From: JBJSXJ01 sp044235425
Lineage (GTDB): Bacteria; Planctomycetota; Planctomycetia; Pirellulales; Pirellulaceae
Length of the DNA: 64,000 nucleotides
Direction of reading: 5' to 3'
Assembly (NCBI GenBank): GCA_044235425.1
Contig: JBIIHW010000018.1
Span: forward strand, 1-64,000
Shown in pieces: positions 9,101 to 15,761 of the stretch; position 1 is the stretch's first letter, and each line of letters starts with the position of its first letter. The notes beneath the pieces were generated by a model, which was given only the letters and a program-made list of their open reading frames with translations, was not told the origin of the DNA and ran no database searches. The position numbers and the translations under genes were made by a program.

Positions 9101-10341
9101 AACTGCTCAATGATCGCCGAAATTGCGGCACGAAAAGCGGCATAGGACTCCTGTTGAGCTTCCATGTCCTGGGTGGGGTTCAGCGACTCCCGGTCGAAAA
9201 GCACCAGGGTGACTTGCCGCAGTTCAGCGGCCCGCGAGCGTCGGCTGTGAGTCAACTGGGAAGACGGTTTACTGAACGGGCCGCGTAGGTCGATTGTCGC
9301 ATCGAGTCCCAACGCGATTTCGCTGGGCGTTGACGATTGGGTGTAGGAGGCCAATTCGGCTGCGAACTGCAGCGCAGTGGGAGTGCGCTGCTGGATCTTT
9401 TTCTGCAGCGCCCGGCGACAGATTGCTTCGAGTTCAGGCGGGACGTCGACCTCCATCTCCACGAAACGCGGCGGATCGCTTTGCACGATGCGTCCAAACA
9501 CGGCGATGGTGGAACCGGTGAATGGGCGACGGCCGGTCAGCAGTTCGAACAGCATGACACCAAGCGCCCACACATCCGTCCAAGGACCAAGATCCTGCTG
9601 TCGAGCTTCGACTTGCTCCGGAGACATGTAGGAGGGACTGCCGACGATATCGGACCGGTGAGTGAGTCCAGCATCGCCGAGCTTGGTGGGACGAGCCAAC
9701 CCGAAATCCATCACGATCGGCTCGTCCTCCGGCGTCAGCATGATGTTGGCGGGTTTCAAATCGCGATGAATGATGCCGTTCTCGTGCGCGGTTTGGATCG
9801 CCAGCGCGACGCTGCGGAGCAAACGCGTGGTGCGGGGGATTGGAAGCGGATCTGTTCCATTTAATTGAGTTGCGAGTGCGCTACCCCGAATGTAGGCCAT
9901 CGAAAGAAAAGGAAGCCCGTCGATCTCTCCGACGTCGAACACGGGACAAATTCCCGCATGCTGAATGCGGGCCATGGAGCGAGCTTCGCGGATAAACCGT
10001 TCAATTTGAGTGGCTCGTTCATCGGCCTCAAAGAACGGAATCTTCAGCGCGACTTTACGATCAAGTTGCGTGTCGTGACAGAGGTAAACTGAGCCCATTC
10101 CACCCTGGCCCAACTTGCCGACCACGACATAGCGACCGAAGGGCTGACCGGCGGCCAGCAGTTCCGGTCCACCACGGCGATTTTCCGGCACAGCGGAGGG
10201 CGGAACGGACGCTGCTTCGGGGGTTGGCCCTGGACCACCGCGAGTTTCAAAGTTTCGTGCACTATCCGCGGATTGGTCGGACAGGTGGACATCCGCCGCT
10301 GCATGCGGTTGGTTCTGTTCGCCACGATTCGTTTCAGCCAC
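6196..10341 (-). CDS. Multidomain Ser/Thr protein kinase with cyclase-like, AAA ATPase and TPR domains
   Basis: A 1381-residue protein. Residues 70-331 form a PknB-like kinase: glycine loop GKLGQGGMGSVYL, lysine K100, HRDLKPAN at 192-199, MDFGLA at 211-216 and SPEQ. Residues about 375-585 resemble a class III nucleotide-cyclase domain (RQVTLVLFDRESLN, FGGVVLPESGEEVIACFG, VHSGAVIAECRA). The usual GDG metal and turn motif reads GEE and only one of the two metal-binding aspartates is visible, so cyclase activity is doubtful. Residues about 600-800 hold a STAND-like ATPase (LIGRDGELGMLKERW, Walker A GEAGLGKS, Walker B VLIVEDLHW). The remainder to about 1370 is alpha-helical TPR (ALEYWLKAGQKAQASSAVKEA and later). 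The start is GTG. There is no membrane segment, so it is a cytosolic kinase-scaffold whose ATPase/TPR half probably senses a partner. Its upstream spacer carries the octamer array. Confidence 0.9.
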   Translation of the reverse strand: MAETNRGEQNQPHAAADVHLSDQSADSARNFETRGGPGPTPEAASVPPSAVPENRRGGPELLAAGQPFGRYVVVGKLGQGGMGSVYLCHDTQLDRKVALKIPFFEADERATQIERFIREARSMARIQHAGICPVFDVGEIDGLPFLSMAYIRGSALATQLNGTDPLPIPRTTRLLRSVALAIQTAHENGIIHRDLKPANIMLTPEDEPIVMDFGLARPTKLGDAGLTHRSDIVGSPSYMSPEQVEARQQDLGPWTDVWALGVMLFELLTGRRPFTGSTIAVFGRIVQSDPPRFVEMEVDVPPELEAICRRALQKKIQQRTPTALQFAAELASYTQSSTPSEIALGLDATIDLRGPFSKPSSQLTHSRRSRAAELRQVTLVLFDRESLNPTQDMEAQQESYAAFRAAISAIIEQFGGVVLPESGEEVIACFGFPSAYEDAAARALRAALSVLRSATSAASSSTAATTHNSTAALPPPAQIAVVVHSGAVIAECRAEENDKVTLSGEARSTLTRLKNVSEPGQVVLSAITRQLVGPLFITESLGEKIVRGLPQPLELLRIIREAGARNRVELVDPGNLTPLIGRDGELGMLKERWERASDGQRQVVEIIGEAGLGKSRLIREIRQHVQKASDEAAVIELRCSQFHESTGFYPVIDYLSRLLDLENLASGAERLSAVQSYFSQFGIRSGQQITLLADLLSLPLNGQFPPLNLTPQRQRELTVQLLLDWLRELAERRATVLIVEDLHWVDPTTLELITAQLSDFDDSHLLMILTSRPEFQQPWRGVRNLTQITLSRLTHRQTGDMLQRRVGRRDIAPAIVQQVAQRTDGVPLFVEEFAALLVESGELERATPHGILQTAIPATLQDLLLARLDRMASNPDVVQLAATIGREFSYTLLAAACELPEAELREEIGKLVRAELLFQKGQMPDAQFIFKHALLQDSAYQSLLKKRRQDFHAKIATTLETRFTDIVESSPELLAHHFTAAGQAKKALEYWLKAGQKAQASSAVKEAIASFERGLALIATMPESSIRDSWELRFQMPYGAVLVQRRGYAAPEPGAAFSRARHLCQQLGQNQMLSFVLAGQWGWHLVRAELSDCLRLATEMVQLGELLQDVGLMVEACWAMTCTLFYLGRFSESAEYCHRGVELFEQHPNCTQPFMAVTGQNAGVTLRGYGALALFCLGRRAEAVAMSAEAIALAGRTNDPFSLSMALFHGGWLKVWCGDFVEVQSITAQALALCRQSSFEFYETLDRINLACASLIDPASTTTQLTEQIEQCRQAIAAYSATGGQVMLPHAYGLLGQTLTKLGQLDAAESELARARAAQTRSGERFFDAELQRLQAELEWARGDRAAAQKSLAQAERIAQQQLAAAWLERIEQTRQRQASC

Positions 10342-11151
10342 AACGACACCCCTACGCCCGCCGCTATCTCATCCCCACGCTCACGAGAAAAACAACTCGG
10401 ATCATGATCAGCAAGGTGCTGGAATTCGACTACTCGTCCGTTTCGGTTCCTGCCCCCTCAAGCGTAGTAGTGTAAGTCGAATCACCTGCGATTGTCATCT
10501 ATCTCACGAAACTTCGTGGGCCGCGCTGATTGGGCGGTGATTGCACTTTGGACTTGGATGGCCAGATGGCGGGGGCGAATGACGCACCGCGACTAAGGGC
10601 GAATTGCACACGGAGACACGGAGACACGGAGACACGGAGACACGGAGACACGGAGACACGGAGACACGGAGACACGGAGACACGGAGACACGGAGACACG
10701 GAGACACGGAGACACGGAGACACGGAGACACGGAGACATTGAGACACGGAGACATTGAGACATGGAGACATTGAGACATGGAGACATGGAGACATGGAGA
10801 CACGGAGGTGACGGCGCGTGGTGGTGGGGGGGCAACGTGCGGCGGAGGCGAGACCGACTGTCATCTAACGTTGCCCATTTCCTAGATAGCTTTTCAACAA
10901 TTCGCATCAAATCCCAAAGAAAACCGTACCCCAACAGTGGCCACCCGCATGGATTTTTACTGAATGAATTTAATTTATTAACAATTAACTAAAAACTATT
11001 TACATTTTATTCCATATCTTTTTGTGATAATTTTTCTTAATGGATCCGAATACTTAGGCTATCACTCAACAACTCTTCAGGGTGGCTCTTGACAGCCTTT
11101 CGAGTGATTAGACGAAACAACTTTTTTTGAAACTGAAAACAGAGGACAATT
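10342..11151. other. Divergent intergenic region with octamer array and AT-rich block
   Basis: This 810-bp region lies between the minus-strand kinase gene and the PEP-CTERM gene. It contains the 25-unit octamer array at 10609-10808. After it, about 10955-11040 is markedly AT-rich (AATTTAATTTATTAACAATTAACT), unlike the GC-rich surroundings. A TTGACA at 11089-11094 is not followed by a good -10 element at normal spacing, so I do not call a promoter, although the AT-rich block is the likely control region of the PEP-CTERM gene. Open frames across the array are low-complexity artefacts. Confidence 0.55.
10609..10808. repeat. Octamer tandem array (CACGGAGA)25
   Basis: There are 25 consecutive 8-bp units in perfect register. 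The first 16 (10609-10736) are identical CACGGAGA. The last nine mix CATTGAGA, CATGGAGA and CACGGAGA and end in CACGGAGG. Because 8 is not a multiple of 3, every frame reads the same rotating eight-residue peptide and long artefactual open frames appear on both strands. Confidence 0.97.
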
Positions 11152-11820
11152 ATGATTTTGTTACTCGCCAGGAACATAATGTTCGTCGTGTTGATGGGAA
11201 TTCTGGTGATTGCTGGTGACATCTCAGCTGCTGTTATATCGATTGACTTCGATAATTTGCCGATTGGGACGTCGACGGGCACTCATTATCTTTCCTCGGG
11301 GGCGATGTTTTTTCGCGGTAATGGGGCGCGGGGAACATCGACGGCGATTCGCACGGATACGAACGGCAACCTGATCACCGCTCGAGTGGATAGTTTGGGG
11401 ACTTCTGTGTCCCTGCCCAATGTGCTGATTCCCGCTGCCGCATCGAACGATGACATCTGGGTTCAGTTCTACGATCCAGCCAACAACAACACTCGAACCG
11501 TGGCCTCGTTTGTGCAAATACAAAATGACAAAGAGGGATTTCCGCCCATTTTCATGGAAGCGTTCAATCAAGCGGGGAGTTCGCTAGGCGTTACCACCCA
11601 GCTTGGGCCCTCCGAATATGGCTCGCTGTCGATGCCCGGAATGTGGCTGGTGAAATTTTATGGTAAGCCGGGAGTGCTTGGAAATTTGGGGGTTGATAAT
11701 TTCAGTTTTGAGGTGCAGTCGAGCACGGTTCCGGAGCCTGGCATGGGGCTGATGATGACCGTTTTGGTCGGAGGTGCGATTCTGCTCAGAACGCGCCGTT
11801 CTGAATGGGGAGTTTTATAG
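11152..11820 (+). CDS. PEP-CTERM sorted secreted protein
   Basis: The 222-residue protein has an N-terminal signal segment (NIMFVVLMGILVIAGDISAA, residues 8-27). Its body is rich in G, S, T and N and predicted beta (VISIDFDNLPIGTSTGTHYLSSG...). It ends with the sorting signal VPEPGMGLMMTVLVGGAILLRTRR: the VPEP motif, a hydrophobic helix and a basic tail. In PEP-CTERM systems an exosortase cleaves at this signal and the protein goes to the cell surface or exopolymer. No exosortase gene is present in this window, so it must be encoded elsewhere. AGAGGA lies six bases before the ATG, a good ribosome-binding site. The preceding AT-rich region is probably its promoter. The body shows no domain I recognise with certainty; the opening resembles other PEP-CTERM proteins with a jelly-roll-like fold. 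Confidence 0.85.
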   Translation: MILLLARNIMFVVLMGILVIAGDISAAVISIDFDNLPIGTSTGTHYLSSGAMFFRGNGARGTSTAIRTDTNGNLITARVDSLGTSVSLPNVLIPAAASNDDIWVQFYDPANNNTRTVASFVQIQNDKEGFPPIFMEAFNQAGSSLGVTTQLGPSEYGSLSMPGMWLVKFYGKPGVLGNLGVDNFSFEVQSSTVPEPGMGLMMTVLVGGAILLRTRRSEWGVL

Positions 11821-11869
11821 TACGGCCGCCTGATTAAGTCGCAGGGGATTTGATGGAGCGGGATGGCTG

Positions 11870-12487
11870 TCAGGACGACTGTGGAGGGGTCGTTTGCTGA
11901 GCGGCGTTGGCGGAGGTCGACTGGGCTCGTTTCTTGAGGAATTTGAGCAAGCGTGGAATCGCATCTTGTACTTGGCGATAGGCGACCGGCCGTTTGTGGG
12001 GCTGACTGGAGAGCTGGCAACTGGTGCCGCGAATGTCGGTCCCGACGACGGTAACGGTTTCACCTGGCAGTAGCCAACCCGCATCGCGAGCGGCCATAAG
12101 CTGGGTAATATGTTTCCAGACCGATTTCATGTGGCGGAGATCCTCTGCTACTTCGACGCCCGGCGTATCAAACAGGATTTGCAGGAAGATGCGCAGTTGC
12201 TGGTGGACGAGATAGTAGCAGATGGTGTTGGAAGCTGCTCCGCGACCGACGTAGGCGAGGAGTACGTAGTCGGCTACGGGCTCTTCTGGCAATTGATGTT
12301 TGACTTCGATTACGTAGTCATCGATGTCGTGTGGCCACCAGGGCGGGGTACGACTGGAAAAAATCCAATCGTCGATCCGTTCAATGCGCTGGGCGAGCGT
12401 ATCTGGAATTGGTGGAAACCGAATCCCTTTGTCTGCAAAGGCCTGTTGAGCGAGAGCTAAGCCGGTGCCAGGTGCTGGAGTTTTCAT
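11870..12487 (-). CDS. Conserved-looking hypothetical protein
   Basis: A 205-residue soluble protein starting MKTPAPGTGLALAQQAFADK. The frame extends 12 codons further upstream, but this ATG is the only good start. I do not recognise a family. Visible features are an aromatic cluster (DDWIFSSRTPPWWPHDIDDYVIE), a helical hydrophobic middle (YVLLAYVGRGAASNTICYYL, LRIFLQILFDTPGVEV), a short turn-rich segment (GETVTVVGTDIRG) and a basic, low-complexity tail (KFLKKRAQSTSANAAQQTT). There is no signal peptide or membrane helix. The gene converges on the PEP-CTERM gene with a 49-bp gap and diverges from the kinase-TPR gene across 243 bp. Codon use is like its neighbours and the coding frame is continuous, so I take it as a real gene of unknown function. 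Confidence 0.7.
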   Translation of the reverse strand: MKTPAPGTGLALAQQAFADKGIRFPPIPDTLAQRIERIDDWIFSSRTPPWWPHDIDDYVIEVKHQLPEEPVADYVLLAYVGRGAASNTICYYLVHQQLRIFLQILFDTPGVEVAEDLRHMKSVWKHITQLMAARDAGWLLPGETVTVVGTDIRGTSCQLSSQPHKRPVAYRQVQDAIPRLLKFLKKRAQSTSANAAQQTTPPQSS

Positions 12488-12730
12488 GTTCGTCACCCTA
12501 CTGCCGGGGAAACGCCTTGTCAATGTACACGTGAATAGTTCTTCAAATGAGACTTCCGGTCGGTTGAGTGGAGAGACTTACTTGGCGCTAACGGGAACAG
12601 CAGACTAGAATCCAGCACCTGCCGCGGCGGTGGGTAGACCGCTTGGATTGGTCACCGGCGGTTAGCGATGAGGAGATCCGATATAAGTCGAGCGGTAGCA
12701 GGGGCAGCTCCGAAACGAGAGGCTGAATCA

Positions 12731-15298
12731 ATGACCGATACGACTCCCGCTTTAGCGACGATCCATGACACCAAAACTCCTTCCGACCTGGCGCTTGTAG
12801 GTAAGTTTCCCCAGCTACCCGGGTACGAGATTCTGGAGGAGCTTGGCCGCGGCGGCATGGGCGTCGTCTACCTGGCTCGACAATTGACCTTGAATCGCTT
12901 GGTAGCGATCAAAATGGTGTTGGGTGGAGGGAGTGCGGGTGCGGAGCAGTTAGCGCGTTTTCAAGCGGAGGGGCAAGCGGTTGCGGCGCTGCAGCATCCG
13001 AATATTGTGCAGATCCACGAGGTGGGCCAGCACGATTCTCTGCCCTACTTTTCCCTCGAATTTGTCGATGGTGGCTCCTTAGATAAAACACTTAAAGGGC
13101 AACCTCAGCCGCCGCTGGCAGCGGCAAAATTAACGGAGACACTTGCCCGCGCCATGCAGCGGGCTCACGACCAGAGCATTGTGCATCGCGATTTGAAGCC
13201 CGCGAACATTCTGTTGACGCAAGATGGCACTCCCAAAATTACCGATTTCGGCTTAGCGAAGCAGCTCAACAGCGATTCTACGCACACGAAAAGTGGTGTG
13301 CTGCTGGGCACTCCCAGTTATGTAGCGCCGGAACAAGCGCGGGGAGATGTAAAAGAGGTTGGTCCCGCTGCCGACATCTATTCGCTCGGCGCGATCCTGT
13401 ACGAACTCATGGTGGGACGTCCACCGTTTCTCGGGACAACGTATCTCGACACGGTCATGCAGGTGTTACGCGACGATCCCGTCGCGCCAACTCGGCTGGT
13501 GCCGCAGATTCCGATTGACTTAGAGACGATTTGTTTGAAGTGTTTGCAAAAAGATCCTGCTCGTCGCTATCGCAGTGCAGACGAGCTGGCGGAGGATTGC
13601 CGACGATTTCAATTGGGCGAGCCGATTCTCTCGCGACCGATTTCGCAGCTGGAGCGGATGGTGAGTTGGAGTCGGCGAAACCCGCGCATGGCGTCACTCA
13701 TCGCCACCGTTGTGGCGCTGCTGGTGCTGGTCGTCGTCGGCAGCTTGGCGGCGGCTTACATGATCAATGGCGAGCGACAAGAGGCGTTGCTCGCGCAGCG
13801 AACGGCGGAGACAGCGGAGCAAACAGCGCGGAAGGCGGAGGAGGCGGCTAAGTTATCCGAGCAGGCGGCGATCAGTAGTGCGGAGGAGGCGAAGCGGAAT
13901 GCTGCCGCAGCACTCAAACAGAGCCAACTGTCGCTGACCACCCTGCAGCTGCTGGTGGACAAAGTGCAGCGTCAACTCGACCAAGTCCCGGGCATGCAAG
14001 ATCTGAAAAAGAGTTTGCTGCAAACGGCAGTCGAGGGACTGGATAAAGTAGCGGCCAACTATGAAAACTCTCCCAGTGTCGAGGCGACTCGACTGGCCGC
14101 TCACTATCAGATGGGAAATCTCTTTCGGCAGATGGGAGCTTCGTTACAAGCGGTCCGCGAATTTGAGCGGGCGTATGAGGTGGCACAGCGCCGTGCCGAC
14201 GCCGAACCACAGAATGCCGCGTCCCAGGAAAACTTGACGCTCGTCCTGCTGACGCTGGGCGATGTCGAGTTGGATTTGAGTCGCAATTTATCGGCGGCTT
14301 CCCTGCACTATCGCGAAGCGCAGCGCATTTTGGAGGCACTTCAGCAGCGGCCTCCCGAACAACTGGCCAACGTCAATCCCTTGGTCACTCGCCAGCGATT
14401 GGCGGAAGTCCACATGCGTATCGGCACGACGCACCTGCGGCTGGGTGTTCCCGCGAAAGCATTGGAGTCTTATCAGCGAGCCCTGGAATTACGACAGGCG
14501 ATTTTGGCACAAGAACCGGATGCTGCGGCTTGGAAAGTCAACGTTGCTAACTCGCATCAAGCGCTGGCCGAAGTGCAATTGAGCTTGGCGAACACAGATC
14601 AGGCGCAGCAGGAGTACCAGCGCGCCTTGGGTTTGGTAGAAGGCGTTGCGAAGGCTCATCCCGATGCTCCGGTAATCCGCGAACAACTGGCGAATATGAC
14701 GGGAGACTACGGGGATTTATGCTTGCGATTGCGACAGCTGGACCAAGCTGAAGATTACCTACGGCGTTCTCACAAGTTGCAGTCGGAGCTGGCGGCGGAG
14801 GATACGACGAATATTGACCGTCAAGGCAGCTTAGCTTTGAGCCACTATCGGCTGGGGGTACTGGCCGAGATCAGGGGCGATGGAGCGGCGAGTGCTGTGG
14901 CGCTGGCGGAATGCTTGGCGATTCGTCGCCAAAATGTGGCCCTCGATGACAGCCACAAATCGCGAGTCATGGAGCTCATGCTGGTGCTGGCGCGGGTGGG
15001 TGAGACGGACGAGGCGGATGGGATTGCCAAGGGTCTGCTCGAAAACAGCGGTGACGATCGCGAAGTGCTGATCAATGTGGCGCGGGCTTGGACTCAGTGC
15101 AGCCGAAGTGAGAAGGCGGATGAAGCGCGGCGGGAGCGATTTGTTCGACAAGCGATTGCGGCGATCCAATCGGCCGTGGAGCATGGTTATCGCGATCGCA
15201 TGGCGGTACAAACCGAGCCCGATCTGGCGGCGCTGGAAAAGCAGCCCGAGTTCGTGCGGTTACTCGATCAGCTCCGCGAGCCGCCGCCGACGAAATGA
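12731..15298 (+). CDS. Membrane-anchored Ser/Thr protein kinase with TPR repeats
   Basis: The 855-residue protein starts at ATG 12731, with AGAGG eight bases upstream; the frame stays open for 21 more codons but without a better start. Residues about 31-295 are a PknB-type kinase: LGRGGMGVVYLARQ, AIKMVL lysine, HRDLKPANILL at 152-162, DFGLA at 172-176, GTPSYVAPEQA. One transmembrane helix follows (residues 320-343, MASLIATVVALLVLVVVGSL). Then comes an Ala/Glu/Lys coiled coil (AQRTAETAEQTARKAEEAAK) and a long TPR array (EFERAYEVAQRRADAEPQNA, ALESYQRALELRQAILAQEP, QAQQEYQRALGLVE). This is the common planctomycete plan of a cytoplasmic kinase with an extracytoplasmic coiled-coil/TPR sensor, with the TPR side across the membrane by topology. 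The stop codon TGA is the first three bases of the heptamer array that follows. Confidence 0.92.
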   Translation: MTDTTPALATIHDTKTPSDLALVGKFPQLPGYEILEELGRGGMGVVYLARQLTLNRLVAIKMVLGGGSAGAEQLARFQAEGQAVAALQHPNIVQIHEVGQHDSLPYFSLEFVDGGSLDKTLKGQPQPPLAAAKLTETLARAMQRAHDQSIVHRDLKPANILLTQDGTPKITDFGLAKQLNSDSTHTKSGVLLGTPSYVAPEQARGDVKEVGPAADIYSLGAILYELMVGRPPFLGTTYLDTVMQVLRDDPVAPTRLVPQIPIDLETICLKCLQKDPARRYRSADELAEDCRRFQLGEPILSRPISQLERMVSWSRRNPRMASLIATVVALLVLVVVGSLAAAYMINGERQEALLAQRTAETAEQTARKAEEAAKLSEQAAISSAEEAKRNAAAALKQSQLSLTTLQLLVDKVQRQLDQVPGMQDLKKSLLQTAVEGLDKVAANYENSPSVEATRLAAHYQMGNLFRQMGASLQAVREFERAYEVAQRRADAEPQNAASQENLTLVLLTLGDVELDLSRNLSAASLHYREAQRILEALQQRPPEQLANVNPLVTRQRLAEVHMRIGTTHLRLGVPAKALESYQRALELRQAILAQEPDAAAWKVNVANSHQALAEVQLSLANTDQAQQEYQRALGLVEGVAKAHPDAPVIREQLANMTGDYGDLCLRLRQLDQAEDYLRRSHKLQSELAAEDTTNIDRQGSLALSHYRLGVLAEIRGDGAASAVALAECLAIRRQNVALDDSHKSRVMELMLVLARVGETDEADGIAKGLLENSGDDREVLINVARAWTQCSRSEKADEARRERFVRQAIAAIQSAVEHGYRDRMAVQTEPDLAALEKQPEFVRLLDQLREPPPTK

Positions 15299-15491
15299 AG
15301 GCTGAAGGCTGAAGGCTGAAGGCTGAAGGCTGAAGGCTGAAGGCTGAAGGCTGAAGGCTGAAGGCTGAAGGCTGAAGGCTGAAGGCTGAAGGCTGAAGGC
15401 TGAAGGCTGAAGGCTGAAGGCTGGAGGCTGGAGGCTGGAGGCTGGAGGCTGGAGGCTGGAGGCTGGAGGCGGGAGGCGGGAGGCGGGAGAC
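15296..15491 (+). repeat. Heptamer tandem array of 28 units, starting at the stop codon of the kinase gene
   Basis: There are 28 exact 7-bp units: 18 TGAAGGC (15296-15421), 7 TGGAGGC (15422-15470) and 3 GGGAGGC/GGGAGAC (15471-15491). The TGA of the first unit is the stop codon of the kinase gene. Since 7 leaves remainder 1 on division by 3, successive TGA triplets fall in all three forward frames. The minus strand has no stop in the array, which creates artefactual LQPSAFS-repeat open frames. Confidence 0.97.
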
Positions 15492-15761
15492 CTGCGGCAT
15501 TCCGGCCAAAACCCCAGTAGCGAGAGGTCCAGTGCCGACACGCGATGTGACCGGTGTTTTCACTCTCTGAGGGCCATTCCTCGTTGGCTTTACGGGGCTT
15601 CGAGTCAGGAAACGCAGAACCGGATGAACCAAAAAAAAATTTAGTGAGCCCGAACCGCCGGCGATTTGCTCCGTATCAACACCGATTGTAGCCCTGAGCG
15701 AGGGATTTGCTGCGCGTCGTTGGTTGAAGCTGGCGAAACAGGCCACTGAGGAATTGCGTTC
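15492..15761. other. Spacer before the PA14 protein gene
   Basis: The unique 270 bp between the heptamer array and the next gene hold no convincing gene. A run of nine A residues lies near 15631. GAGGAA about eight bases before 15762 is the probable ribosome-binding site of the next gene. No -35/-10 pair stands out. Confidence 0.4.

Noticed and set aside
10609..10808. CRISPR array
   Set aside because: The units are 8 bp and contiguous with no spacers; the other short arrays are also spacerless and there are no cas genes.
11089..11111. Sigma-70 promoter with TTGACA before the PEP-CTERM gene
   Set aside because: The nearest -10-like element (GATTAG) is only 11 bases away, the wrong spacing.
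15072..15746. A 224-codon minus-strand frame across the heptamer array (LQPSAFS repeats)
   Set aside because: Created by the seven-base repeat, which has no stop on that strand.
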